A stretch of 10,624 nt of DNA from Flavobacteriales bacterium (GCA_002683735.1 NYTZ01000005.1:1-10624); one strand, 5' to 3'. Shown: positions 1 to 7,513, counted from the first letter of the stretch. A program made the numbers and translations. The notes: a model not told the origin generated them from the sequence alone.

Positions 1-498
1 TCTCCTCAGGCTTGCTCTTGCGACCCCAAGGTAACCGAGGGCTTCTCCCCGCCTCGATTTCGGGATCCGGTCGGTCAGCATAGCACTCGTCCCCGGCGGA
101 CGGAACCCGGTCGAAAGTCCATGAAAAAACCGCAAGGCGAGAAAAGCCGCGATGGACGTGGCCACCAGATATCCGAACCCGGCTATGGCGGTCACGGCAG
201 AGCCGACGAGCATGACCTTTCGACGGCCAGCTCGGTCTGCGATTCGGCCACTCAAAAAACGGGACAGGAATGCGGCCAGGGTAAACATGCCGACCACGCC
301 ACCGAGATAGGCCTCTCCGCCCATCGCCGCAAGGTGCGCCGGCAGCTCAGGAAGCAGCATGCCGAAGCTGGCCATGAAGACCACCGTGCCCCCACAGAGC
401 AGAAAAAAAGCCCGGTCATAAGCCGGCCCTTCCCCGGAAGGTTCGACCTGCGCCAGTGCGCTGGCAGGGAGATCGGATGGAGACAAGGTCGAGGACAT
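1..498 (-). CDS. MFS transporter, N-terminal part (runs off left edge)
   Basis: This is the first 166 codons of a major facilitator superfamily transporter in the inner membrane; the remainder lies beyond base 1. The reading frame is open from an ATG at 498 to the edge. After a short polar N-terminus of about 27 residues come hydrophobic stretches (AFFLLCGGTVVFMASFGMLL, then GGVVGMFTLAAFLSRFLSG). These are followed by the classic MFS loop 2-3 motif A, GRIADRAGRRK, and later by the helix-4 pattern RFFHGLSTGFRPPGTSAML. Motif A makes the family assignment firm. The substrate cannot be read from this half; drug or metabolite efflux is common for such proteins, but that is inference. The gene is divergent from the repeat-protein gene at 599, with about 100 bases between them. 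No upstream in-frame start looks better than 498. Confidence 0.9.
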   Translation of the reverse strand, partial: MSSTLSPSDLPASALAQVEPSGEGPAYDRAFFLLCGGTVVFMASFGMLLPELPAHLAAMGGEAYLGGVVGMFTLAAFLSRFLSGRIADRAGRRKVMLVGSAVTAIAGFGYLVATSIAAFLALRFFHGLSTGFRPPGTSAMLTDRIPKSRRGEALGYLGVARASLRR

Positions 499-598
499 GA
501 AAGGGCGTGTGACCGAAAAAGGACTTCAAAGGAACCCCACGAGGACCATGGATTGTTTCCATTTCTCGAAACCCGGCGCATCTTTCTTCCCGCAAACC
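499..598. promoter_or_regulatory. Divergent intergenic region between MFS gene and repeat-protein gene
   Basis: This roughly 100-base gap must hold the promoters for both flanking genes if the start at 599 is right. On the minus strand, TTCCTTTG (plus bases 527-534) differs at one position from the Bacteroidota -7 box TAnnTTTG and lies 28 bases before the MFS start. I found no matching -33 box and no comparable box for the plus-strand gene. Two in-frame ATGs for the plus-strand gene (497 and 548) also fall in or at the edge of this region, so part of it could be coding. Confidence 0.35.
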
Positions 599-1036
599 AT
601 GCCCACCTCCCTTCCCCTCTACCCAAACAAGGTTCTGTTGGCCTGGGCTGAAGCGATCTCAGGTCACGAAGGCCTGCGGGATTGGCTCATGGGATCGGAT
701 TATCCGGAGCTGGGGGTATTCTGCCATGCCTTGCACAATGAGGAAACTTCCCGGGCTTGGCTCCGGCACCATGGCCATGCACATCTGATGGCCCTCCTCT
801 TGGGCACCGAAGGAGAGAAGGAAGCCGTGGATTGGCTCCGTCGAGAAGGGCATTCGACCCTCGCCGACATGGCGCTTACCGCAGACAATGATGAGGAAGC
901 GTTGATCCGGCTGATGCGACTGGCCACCTTGGACAACGGCGATGGCCTTTGGGCGCAGATTGCCGTGCGCATCCGGGAGGTCAAAAACGACATCGAAGAC
1001 GCCAACAATGACGTCCACCGGATCGACCCCAACTGA
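599..1036 (+). CDS. Small protein of tandem 25-residue helical repeats, function unknown
   Basis: I do not recognise this 145-residue protein as a named family. It is mostly predicted helix, with no signal peptide or membrane segment, so it is probably cytoplasmic. Residues 28-102 form three back-to-back 25-residue units beginning DWLM, AWLR and DWLR. Shared columns are Trp-Leu at unit positions 2-3, Gly-His at 7-8 (units 2 and 3), Leu at 11, a bulky hydrophobic at 14, and acidic residues near 21-23. The segment before residue 28 resembles the second half of a unit, and 103-127 resembles a degenerate fourth. The C-terminus is acidic and polar. In-frame ATGs also exist at 497 and 548. I chose 599 because it leaves room for divergent promoters and because the extra N-terminal residues look unlike protein. 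The GH3 gene starts nine bases after the stop, so the two are almost certainly co-transcribed. The role may be protein binding, but that is inference. Confidence 0.75.
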   Translation: MPTSLPLYPNKVLLAWAEAISGHEGLRDWLMGSDYPELGVFCHALHNEETSRAWLRHHGHAHLMALLLGTEGEKEAVDWLRREGHSTLADMALTADNDEEALIRLMRLATLDNGDGLWAQIAVRIREVKNDIEDANNDVHRIDPN

Positions 1037-1045
1037 GCCTTCGCT

Positions 1046-2614
1046 ATGCCCGTCAACACCGTCTTCAGCTGGTTCATCCGCAAGCGGCTCCACCAAATTG
1101 CACTGTTTCGGCAGTACCCGCACGAAGTGCAGAAAGAAGTGCTTGCCCACCACCTGAACACCCTGTCGGGAACGCAATTCGGCCGGGAGCACGGCATCGT
1201 GGCGGGTACGACCGGCAAGGCCTACCGCCAGCAGGTGCCGCTCCGCGACTACAATGGCCTGAAGCCTTGGATTCACCGCGTCCGGGACGGCGAGTCCGAC
1301 GTCCTATGGCCCGGTGAAGTCAAATGGCATGCCAAGTCCTCGGGGACCACTTCGGACCGGAGCAAGTTCATTCCGGTGACGGAGGACGCCCTCGAACGCT
1401 GCCATTATAAGGGAGGCAAGGACCTGCTGGCCATGTATGTCGATGCCTCCCCCAAGGCCCGCCTCTACGGAGGACGCCACCTTATTGTCGGGGGCACAGG
1501 ACGCACCGAAGAAGCCGACAATGGAATCCTCACCGGCGACTTGAGCGCCATCATCATCAACAACCTGCCGTGGTGGTGCGAATGGCGCAGGACCCCTTCC
1601 CGCTCCATTGCCTTGATGGAAAATTGGGAGCAGAAGATCGAGACCATGGCCCGCACAACCCTTGAACAAGATGTGCGCATCGTGGCCGGCGTCCCCAGCT
1701 GGACCCAGGTCCTGCTCGAACGCATCCTGGAGATCGCCGGCGCCAACCATCTCGGTGAAGTGTGGCCTTCTCTACAACTGTACATGCACGGCGGTGTGTC
1801 CTTCTCCCCCTACCGCGAGGCATTTGACCGCATCATGCCCCCCGGCATCCACACCATCGAGACGTACAATGCGAGCGAAGGGTTCTTCGGCATCCAAGAC
1901 CGGCTGGGCGCGGACGACATGCTGCTGATGCTCGATTACGGCATCCATTACGAGTTCCTCCCATTCGAAGCGGGCTTTGATCCGGAACGCTCACCCTTCG
2001 CCCCGACCATCGGTTTGGAAGAGATCGAACTCGACGTGGACTATGCCCTGGTCATCTCGACCAACGGCGGGCTGCACCGCTACGTGCTTGGCGACCTGAT
2101 CCGATTCACTTCCCGCTCCCCTTACCGCATGAGGATCACCGGCCGCACCCGGTCCTGCCTGAACCTCGCCGGCGAAGAGCTCATGGTGGGCGATGCGGAG
2201 CGGGCGCTCGCCACCACCGGCCGCCAATTCGGCGTAGAGCTGCGCAACTGGACAGCGTGCACGGTACGCCACGGTGCGGACGTCGGCACCATCGGCCACC
2301 ACGCCTGGCGCATCGAGCCCGGTCAAGCCTCAGGCGGATTGCCCCCGGCCAACCTGTTCCAAGCCGCGCTCGACCGCAACCTGCGGAAGGTCAATTCCGA
2401 CTACGATGCCAAGCGCACCTCCGACCTTGTCCTGAGCATGCCGGATGTCCGGTGGGTCCCACAGGGCACGTTCGAAAACGTGTTGAAATCCAAGGGAAAA
2501 CTGGGCGGGCAGCACAAAGTCCCCCGGCTATCCATGGATTCGGCATGGGTCGATTTGGCCAGCGCCCCCACTTGGTCCACAGACCTCTCGGATAAGCCGG
2601 TTGGGCCATTGTAG
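1046..2614 (+). CDS. GH3-family acyl-adenylate-forming enzyme
   Basis: This 522-residue protein belongs to the GH3 family, named after plant auxin-responsive proteins. Plant members adenylate a carboxylic acid with ATP and pass the acyl group to an amino acid. Bacterial members are widespread in Bacteroidota, but I know of no settled substrate. Visible motifs in order are: the ATP/phosphate loop SSGTTSDRSKFIPVT (residues 98-112); the second adenylation motif TYNASEGFFGIQD (273-285); YVLGDLIRF (346-354), matching the Y-x-x-GD nucleotide-binding motif; the hinge region GRTRSCLNLAGEEL (366-379); and a C-terminal KLGGQHKVPRL (485-495). All expected catalytic segments are intact and the length is typical. 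There is no signal peptide, so it acts in the cytoplasm. It follows the repeat-protein gene by nine bases and precedes the deoxynucleoside kinase by 44 bases. The family call is firm; the acid and acceptor it uses are unknown. Confidence 0.95.
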   Translation: MPVNTVFSWFIRKRLHQIALFRQYPHEVQKEVLAHHLNTLSGTQFGREHGIVAGTTGKAYRQQVPLRDYNGLKPWIHRVRDGESDVLWPGEVKWHAKSSGTTSDRSKFIPVTEDALERCHYKGGKDLLAMYVDASPKARLYGGRHLIVGGTGRTEEADNGILTGDLSAIIINNLPWWCEWRRTPSRSIALMENWEQKIETMARTTLEQDVRIVAGVPSWTQVLLERILEIAGANHLGEVWPSLQLYMHGGVSFSPYREAFDRIMPPGIHTIETYNASEGFFGIQDRLGADDMLLMLDYGIHYEFLPFEAGFDPERSPFAPTIGLEEIELDVDYALVISTNGGLHRYVLGDLIRFTSRSPYRMRITGRTRSCLNLAGEELMVGDAERALATTGRQFGVELRNWTACTVRHGADVGTIGHHAWRIEPGQASGGLPPANLFQAALDRNLRKVNSDYDAKRTSDLVLSMPDVRWVPQGTFENVLKSKGKLGGQHKVPRLSMDSAWVDLASAPTWSTDLSDKPVGPL

Positions 2615-2639
2615 GAAGGCATCCTACCCCCTACCTTAC
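2609..2639 (+). promoter_or_regulatory. Possible promoter for the deoxynucleoside kinase gene
   Basis: TACCTTAC (2632-2639) resembles the Bacteroidota -7 box TAnnTTTG, and a TTG at 2609-2611 lies 20 bases upstream, a plausible -33 spacing. The -7 box is imperfect in its last two positions. The following bases (CACCCCC) match the C-rich continuation seen at the other boxes of this type in the window. The box ends 19 bases before the ATG at 2659. Confidence 0.4.
2611..2627 (+). other. Small perfect inverted repeat across the GH3 stop codon
   Basis: GTAGGA (2611-2616) and TCCTAC (2622-2627) form a perfect six-base inverted repeat with a five-base loop. It spans the TAG stop of the GH3 gene. It is followed by a C-rich stretch and not by a T-run, so it is not a standard intrinsic terminator. 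It could stabilise the GH3 transcript end or mean nothing. Confidence 0.35.
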
Positions 2640-2658
2640 CACCCCCAACCGAAGACTC

Positions 2659-3273
2659 ATGCACCTCGCGATTGCAGGCAACATCGGCTCGGGCAAGACC
2701 ACCCTCACCCGGCTTCTCGCCCAGCACTACAAGATTACCCCTCACTACGAAAGCGTGGAGGACAACCCCTACCTGAATGACTTCTACAAGGACATGCAGC
2801 GTTGGGCGTTCAACCTCCAGGTGCACTTCCTGTCTTCTCGCTTCTCCCAGCTGCACGCGCTGAAGTCGAGCGGACAGAAGATGGTGCAGGACCGAACAAT
2901 CTACGAGGACGCGTACATCTTCGCTCCGAACCTGCAGGCCATGGGCCTGATGACCACCCGGGACCACGAGAACTTCCTGCGCCTCTTCGAGCTCATGGAG
3001 CAATTCGTGACGCCGCCGGACCTTCTGGTCTACCTCCGCAGCAGCGTGGGCAACCTGGTCGAGCAAATCCAAAAGCGCGGCCGCGAGTACGAGGAGAGCA
3101 TTCGCCTGGATTACCTCAATCGCCTGAACGAGCGCTACGAGGCATGGATTTCCACCTACACCAAGGGCAAGGTTCTCGTGATCAATGTGGACAACATGGA
3201 TTTCGAGCACAACCCGGAGGAGCTCGGCGAAATCATCACCAAGGTCGATGCCGAACTGAACGGCCTCTTCTGA
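2659..3273 (+). CDS. Deoxynucleoside kinase (dNK family)
   Basis: This 204-residue cytoplasmic enzyme transfers phosphate from ATP (or another NTP) to the 5' hydroxyl of a deoxynucleoside, the first committed step of deoxynucleoside salvage. It shows the family layout: P-loop GNIGSGKTT (residues 7-15); ESVEDNPYL (31-39), whose Glu is the position of the catalytic base region in this family; the DRS-like motif QDRTIYEDAYIFA (77-89); the hydrophobic strand LLVYLRSS (122-129); and the LID region with QKRGREYE (138-145). Length is typical of bacterial dNK/dGK-type enzymes. The sequence alone does not tell whether it prefers deoxyadenosine, deoxyguanosine or pyrimidines. It follows the GH3 gene by 44 bases, with a possible promoter of its own, and ends just before a strong terminator. 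A nucleoside transporter at the right end of the window fits the same pathway. Confidence 0.93.
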   Translation: MHLAIAGNIGSGKTTLTRLLAQHYKITPHYESVEDNPYLNDFYKDMQRWAFNLQVHFLSSRFSQLHALKSSGQKMVQDRTIYEDAYIFAPNLQAMGLMTTRDHENFLRLFELMEQFVTPPDLLVYLRSSVGNLVEQIQKRGREYEESIRLDYLNRLNERYEAWISTYTKGKVLVINVDNMDFEHNPEELGEIITKVDAELNGLF

Positions 3274-3293
3274 GCCTTCGGATTCCGCCCATC

Positions 3294-3322
3294 AAAAAGG
3301 CCCCTCGATGAGGGGCCTTTTT
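3294..3322. terminator. Bidirectional intrinsic terminator between convergent genes
   Basis: AAAAAGGCCCCTC (3294-3306) and GAGGGGCCTTTTT (3310-3322) pair perfectly over 13 bases around a three-base GAT loop. The G/C core is flanked by an A-run on one side and a T-run on the other, so the hairpin is followed by a U-tract when read in either direction. It sits 20 bases after the dNK stop and about 28 bases after the end of the YceI-family gene on the opposite strand, exactly where a shared terminator for two converging units is expected. Confidence 0.95.
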
Positions 3323-3350
3323 GGTTTTCGGAAATCCAAAATGCGGTGTG

Positions 3351-4157
3351 TCACTTGCGTTTGGCAACATCTTCCACCAAAGCGAGGCGCATGTTAACCT
3401 CATCGGAGATGAGGTCGTCTCCGAGGTCGTCAAAGAAGCTTCCGCTTCCGAAGCGCACGTCGAAGTCCGCCCGGTTAAAGTTGAAGGTCACGCTCGCCAC
3501 CACCGGGTCGTAAGACGCAAAGGTCACGAGGGCGTCCACCTCTTTGGTGATGCCCTTGATGTTCAGCTTGCCCGTGACGACGAGGTTGCCTCGCCCGTCT
3601 GCGCGGGAGGTGATCATCGTGTAGGCCGCCGTAGGATAATTGCCGCTGTCAAAGAAATCGGCGCTGCGCAAGTGCTGCCCCAGCTCCCGTGCTGCAGTGC
3701 CAGTTTGGCTTGTGGATTGGATGGCGTTCATCTCCATGACCACATCCGCGCTGGTGAGAATGCCATTCTGGACTTGAAAGGAACAGGAACGGAAGGGCAC
3801 CGTGCCCTTCTCCTCCATGCCCACCTTCGTGCCACGCCATTGGATCACAGACTTGTCCGCATCCATGGTGAACTGGCCGTCAGAAGGCATGTTGTTGACG
3901 GCACTGACGCCACCCACTTCCACGCCACATTGGCGAAGCTGCTCCAGGAATTGGGTGTCCCGCTTGCTCTCTCGGCAGAAGCGCTGTTGCCCGCTGGTCA
4001 AACCTTTGCCAAGACAATCACAAGGGTCGGCCACCTTTTCGATGGCGACTTCTCCACCCATCTCCGGATCGGAGGCGGGCGCCTCCTCACTGCCGCAAGA
4101 GACGAAGCCCAACATGGCCGCCAAGAACGCGGCCGGAAGAAGTTCCGCACCGCGCAT
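3351..4157 (-). CDS. YceI-domain lipoprotein with Cys-rich N-terminal extension
   Basis: This 268-residue protein has an N-terminal hydrophobic signal ending in GFVSC, with Cys21 as the likely lipidated residue (lipobox slightly atypical). The following GSEEA is Ser/acidic-rich, resembling the Bacteroidota lipoprotein surface-export signal. Residues about 40-80 form an extra region with four cysteines (C46, C48, C61, C77), starting DPCDCLGKG. The rest, about 95-265, is a YceI-like lipocalin-type barrel domain: [17 protein letters not shown], then [17 protein letters not shown] (165-181), [16 protein letters not shown] (192-207) and [19 protein letters not shown] (226-244). Known YceI proteins bind polyisoprenoid chains in the envelope; the ligand here is unknown. 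Its ATG overlaps the hppA stop by one base (TGATG), which suggests translational coupling. The gene ends at the shared terminator. The YceI call is firm; surface location is inference. Confidence 0.9.
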   Translation of the reverse strand: MRGAELLPAAFLAAMLGFVSCGSEEAPASDPEMGGEVAIEKVADPCDCLGKGLTSGQQRFCRESKRDTQFLEQLRQCGVEVGGVSAVNNMPSDGQFTMDADKSVIQWRGTKVGMEEKGTVPFRSCSFQVQNGILTSADVVMEMNAIQSTSQTGTAARELGQHLRSADFFDSGNYPTAAYTMITSRADGRGNLVVTGKLNIKGITKEVDALVTFASYDPVVASVTFNFNRADFDVRFGSGSFFDDLGDDLISDEVNMRLALVEDVAKRK

Positions 4158-6427
4158 CAGGCGCCGGGGAATTCAGCGGCCTCGACGGCTGCTGTGGGCT
4201 GGGGCTCAACCGGGACATCGATGGCACCGTGGTCGTGTCCATCGTGGTCTCCACCTCCATGGCCACCGAGGATTGGGGCGATGACGAGGCCGACGAGGCA
4301 CGTCAGCTTGATGAGGATGTTCATGGATGGTCCGGAGGTGTCCTTGAAGGGGTCACCCACTGTGTCACCGGTAACGGCAGCTTTGTGGGCGTCGCTGCCC
4401 TTGAAGGTCATCTCTCCATCGATCTCGACACCCGCCTCGAAGGACTTTTTGGCGTTGTCCCAGGCACCGCCTGCGTTGTTCTGGAAGATGGCCCAGAGCA
4501 CACCACTCACGGTCACACCGGCCATGTAGCCACCGAGGGTCTCAGCGGCCCACTTCGAATCTGCACCGAACAGCAACGGTACAAGACCGATGATGAGTGG
4601 GAAGGCAATGGTCATGGCGCCGGGGAGCATCATCTCCTTGAGGGCGGCCTGCGTGCTGATGTCGACGCACTTGCCGTACTCGGGTGTGCCGGTTCCCTCG
4701 AGGATGCCGGGGATTTCCTTGAACTGGCGACGCACCTCCTGCACCATCTCCATGGCCGCCTTGCCGACGGAGTTCATGGCGAGGGCAGAGAAGACCACCG
4801 GAATCATGCCACCGATGAAGAGGGCAGAGAGCACGTTGGCCTTGAAGATGTTGATGCCCTCGATCCCGGTGAAGTTGACATAGGCGGCAAACAGGGCGAG
4901 GGCAGTCAGCGCCGCAGAGGCGATGGCGAAGCCCTTACCGATGGCAGCCGTGGTGTTGCCCACGGAGTCGAGGATGTCCGTGCGCTCGCGCACTTCCTCG
5001 GGCAATTCGCTCATCTCAGCGATGCCACCGGCGTTGTCGGCGATCGGACCGAAGGCGTCGATGGCCAGCTGCATGGCCGTGGTCGCCATCATGGAGCAGG
5101 CGGCAATGGCCACACCGTAGAAGCCGGCGAACTCGTAGCTGATGAAGATGGCAGCGGCGAAGAGCAGGATCGGTCCGAAGGTGGAGATCATGCCCGTTGC
5201 GAGGCCGGCAATGATATTGGTGGCGGCACCGGTGGAGGAATTCTGGACGATGCTCAGGACCGGCTTCTTGCCGAGACCGGTGTAGTACTCGGTCATATAG
5301 GAGATCGCTCCACCTACAATCAAGCCGACGATCACACTGTAGAAGACGTTCATGCGGCCGAAGGTCCGCGGGTCCTTCTCTCCGAAGAATTCCATGGTCA
5401 ACTCCGCAGGGAGCATCATGTCGATGAGGAAATAGCACGCGATTGCGGTCAGGATGATGGAGCCCCAGTTGCCCTTGTTAAGGGCCGCCTGCACCTCGCC
5501 CTCCTTGGCACCATCCTTCACGCGGATCACGAGGGAACCGAGGATGGAGAAGACAATGCCGAGGGCGGAAATGATCAGCGGCAAGAGAATTGGGGACATG
5601 CCCCCGTAATTGTCGACGATGTCTCCCCCCATGTCCTTGATGACGTAGTTGCCAAGCACCATGGCGGCGAGCACCGTGGCCACATAGGAGCCGAAGAGGT
5701 CAGCGCCCATTCCGGCCACGTCACCCACGTTGTCGCCCACGTTGTCGGCGATGGTGGCGGGGTTGCGCGGGTCATCCTCGGGGATGCCGGCCTCTACCTT
5801 TCCGACGAGGTCGGCGCCGACGTCAGCCGCCTTGGTGTAGATGCCACCACCCACACGGGCGAAGAGCGCGATGGATTCGGCACCGAGCGAGAAACCGGCA
5901 AGGGCTTCAAGGATGACCGTCATGGTGTCGACATCCGTCCAAACACCATTGGAGAAGAAGTTGAGGAGGAAGATGAACAGGACGCTCAGGCCGAAGACGG
6001 CGAGGCCGGCGACACCGAGGCCCATGACCATTCCGCCGGTGAAGGAGACCTTAAGGGCGTGGGCCAGACCCGTGCGGGCGGCCTGCGTGGTGCGGACGTT
6101 GGCTTCGGTGGCGATGCGCATGCCGATGTTGCCTGCGAGCGCAGAAAACACGGCGCCGATGACAAAGGCAATGACGATAAACCAGTGGGTCGTTGCAACG
6201 AGCATGGACACCAAGCCGAGGAGGGCTCCGGCGACCACCACGAAGACGGCAAGGATGCGGTACTCCGCACTGAGGAAGGCGAGGGCACCCTCGTGGATGT
6301 GCTGGGCGATCGTGCTCATCTTTTCCTCTCCCGTGCTTTGGGAGCGGACCCAGCGGGACTGGACGAACATGTAGATGAGGCCGACGACGGCCAAGGCGGG
6401 CACGAGATAAAGGATCGTGTCTTGCAT
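4157..6427 (-). CDS. hppA: Membrane-bound K+-dependent ion-pumping pyrophosphatase
   Basis: This 756-residue integral membrane enzyme hydrolyses pyrophosphate and pumps cations outward. Length and about 16 hydrophobic helices fit the family. Active-site motifs are intact: [20 protein letters not shown] (189-208), then K210 and E212; the metal-binding DNVGDNVGD (D228, D232, D236); and the C-terminal [18 protein letters not shown] (D688, D692, K695, D696). [10 protein letters not shown] (490-499) has Ala494 and Gly497, where K+-independent enzymes carry Lys and Thr, so this is the K+-dependent type. The gate is unusual: residue 246 is Gly and 250 is Ala, the two places where a glutamate normally sits in helix 6, whereas Glu184 lies on helix 5. 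This matches my memory of the Flavobacterium-type H+ pumps. The C-terminus ends in a His/Asp-rich tail (721-734). It lies 75 bases after pdhB and overlaps the YceI gene start. Confidence 0.97.
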   Translation of the reverse strand: MQDTILYLVPALAVVGLIYMFVQSRWVRSQSTGEEKMSTIAQHIHEGALAFLSAEYRILAVFVVVAGALLGLVSMLVATTHWFIVIAFVIGAVFSALAGNIGMRIATEANVRTTQAARTGLAHALKVSFTGGMVMGLGVAGLAVFGLSVLFIFLLNFFSNGVWTDVDTMTVILEALAGFSLGAESIALFARVGGGIYTKAADVGADLVGKVEAGIPEDDPRNPATIADNVGDNVGDVAGMGADLFGSYVATVLAAMVLGNYVIKDMGGDIVDNYGGMSPILLPLIISALGIVFSILGSLVIRVKDGAKEGEVQAALNKGNWGSIILTAIACYFLIDMMLPAELTMEFFGEKDPRTFGRMNVFYSVIVGLIVGGAISYMTEYYTGLGKKPVLSIVQNSSTGAATNIIAGLATGMISTFGPILLFAAAIFISYEFAGFYGVAIAACSMMATTAMQLAIDAFGPIADNAGGIAEMSELPEEVRERTDILDSVGNTTAAIGKGFAIASAALTALALFAAYVNFTGIEGINIFKANVLSALFIGGMIPVVFSALAMNSVGKAAMEMVQEVRRQFKEIPGILEGTGTPEYGKCVDISTQAALKEMMLPGAMTIAFPLIIGLVPLLFGADSKWAAETLGGYMAGVTVSGVLWAIFQNNAGGAWDNAKKSFEAGVEIDGEMTFKGSDAHKAAVTGDTVGDPFKDTSGPSMNILIKLTCLVGLVIAPILGGHGGGDHDGHDHGAIDVPVEPQPTAAVEAAEFPGA

Positions 6428-6475
6428 GGTTCAGATTTTTGCCGGCAGGTCCGACAGGTCAGGGGTATTGGGGCG

Positions 6476-6483
6476 CGAAGATA
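6476..6483 (-). promoter_or_regulatory. Putative promoter -7 box of hppA
   Basis: On the minus strand this reads TATCTTCG, a TAnnTT(T/C)G box of Bacteroidota type, and continues as CGCCCC. It ends 48 bases before the hppA ATG, giving a predicted leader of roughly 40 bases. A CTG on the minus strand (6506-6504) lies 20 bases upstream, a weak -33 candidate that overlaps the pdhB stop. The 14 bases 6470-6483 are identical to 7508-7521 before pdhB. Confidence 0.5.
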
Positions 6484-6502
6484 ATGCGCGAGAAATCAGG
6501 GC

Positions 6503-7483
6503 TCAGGCCACGTAGTTGACCTCCTTCACCGTGCGGATGATATCGGCCACCTGCGGAAGGGCTTCCTCAATCAAGGTGGTGGAGAAGGCAAACGGCGTAT
6601 CGCTCTGGCAGAGGCGACGGATTGGCGCGTCGAGGTAGTCGAAGGCGTGGCGCTGAACGCGGTACCCAACCTCGGAAGCGATGCTCGCCACCGGGAAGCT
6701 TTCCTCGACGATAACAAGCCGACCGGTCTTCTTCACGCTCTCGAGGATGGTCTCAATGTCCAGGGGGCGGATGGTCCGCAGGTCGACAATCTCCACGTCG
6801 ATGCCGTCTTTGGCCAGCTCGTCGGCAGCGGCATGCACCGTCTTGAGGATTTTGCCAAAGCTCACGATTGTACAATCGCTTCCCTGGCGGCGGACGTTGG
6901 CCTGGCCGATTGGAATCAGGTACTCGCCCTCGGGAATCTCTCCCTTGTCGCCGTACATCTTTTCGGATTCCATGATGAGGACCGGATCTTCATCACGGAT
7001 GGCGCTCTTGAGCAGGCCCTTGGCGTCGTAGGGCGTGAAAGGGGTCACGACCTTCAGTCCCGGCATACTGGCGTACAGACTCTCGTACGCTTGGCTGTGC
7101 GTAGCAGCGAGTTGGCCGGCCTGGCCATTCGGACCACGGAATACGATGGGACAACCGAACTGGCCACCGCTCATCTGCAGCATTTTGCTGGCGTGGTTGA
7201 TGATCTGGTCGCTGGCCAAAACGGCGAAGTTCCAGGTCATGAATTCCACAATCGGACGCAGGCCGTTCATGGCGGCCCCGACGGCGATGGCACTGAAGCC
7301 AAGCTCGCTGATTGGAGTGTCGATCACGCGGTCAGGCCCGAATTCATCGAGCATGCCTTTGGACGCCTTGTAGGCACCATTGTACTCGGCGACTTCTTCG
7401 CCCAAAAGGAACACCCGGTCGTCCCGGCGCATTTCTTCGCTCATGGCCTCACAGACGGCCTCACGGAATTGGATGGTACGCAT
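6503..7483 (-). CDS. pdhB: Pyruvate dehydrogenase E1 component, beta subunit
   Basis: This 326-residue protein is the beta subunit of the thiamine-diphosphate-dependent E1 of the pyruvate dehydrogenase complex, which decarboxylates pyruvate and acetylates the lipoyl group of E2. Visible family segments are GEEVAEYNGAYKASKG (28-43), DTPISELGFSAIAVGAA (55-71) with Glu60 as the cofactor-activating glutamate, EFMTWNFAVLASDQIINHA (80-98), RGPNGQAGQLAATHSQAYES (116-135) and VVTPFTPYDAKGLL (145-158). The C-terminal transketolase domain contains DLRTIRPLD (234-242) and VIVEESFP (257-264). The length is normal and no residues look lost. The alpha subunit, E2 and E3 are not in the window, so the partner must be encoded elsewhere, as is usual in Bacteroidota. 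A branched-chain 2-oxoacid E1-beta is the main alternative, but the motifs favour pyruvate. It is divergent from etfB and lies upstream of hppA on the same strand. Confidence 0.95.
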   Translation of the reverse strand: MRTIQFREAVCEAMSEEMRRDDRVFLLGEEVAEYNGAYKASKGMLDEFGPDRVIDTPISELGFSAIAVGAAMNGLRPIVEFMTWNFAVLASDQIINHASKMLQMSGGQFGCPIVFRGPNGQAGQLAATHSQAYESLYASMPGLKVVTPFTPYDAKGLLKSAIRDEDPVLIMESEKMYGDKGEIPEGEYLIPIGQANVRRQGSDCTIVSFGKILKTVHAAADELAKDGIDVEIVDLRTIRPLDIETILESVKKTGRLVIVEESFPVASIASEVGYRVQRHAFDYLDAPIRRLCQSDTPFAFSTTLIEEALPQVADIIRTVKEVNYVA

Positions 7484-7513
7484 GATAATGTGCTTAGTCC
7501 GAAATCAGGGGCG

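Noticed and set aside
527..534. TTCCTTTG on the minus strand as the MFS promoter -7 box
   Set aside because: It differs from TAnnTTTG at the important A and has no -33 partner; it is kept only as a remark in the intergenic entry.
497..598. Earlier in-frame starts (497 and 548) for the repeat protein
   Set aside because: They would leave no space for the divergent MFS promoter, and the added residues do not extend the 25-residue pattern. They are not excluded outright.
121..651. A plus-strand open frame opposite the MFS gene
   Set aside because: The minus strand carries a clear MFS sequence with motif A; the plus-strand product is low-complexity and charged, with no family pattern.
1034..1043. 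TGAGCCTTCG at the end of the repeat-protein gene and again at 3271-3280 after dNK
   Set aside because: Ten matching bases that include a stop codon can occur by chance, and neither copy has the TA needed for a promoter box.
3321..4529. A 402-codon plus-strand open frame opposite the YceI-domain gene
   Set aside because: It spans the YceI and hppA 3' end in antisense, begins in the terminator and has no recognisable domain.
4229..6484. A 751-codon open frame on the plus strand, antisense to hppA
   Set aside because: Its predicted protein is extremely rich in His, Asp, Gly and Glu with no fold-like pattern. It mirrors the codon bias of hppA, whose own frame has intact catalytic motifs. Long antisense frames are expected at this GC content.
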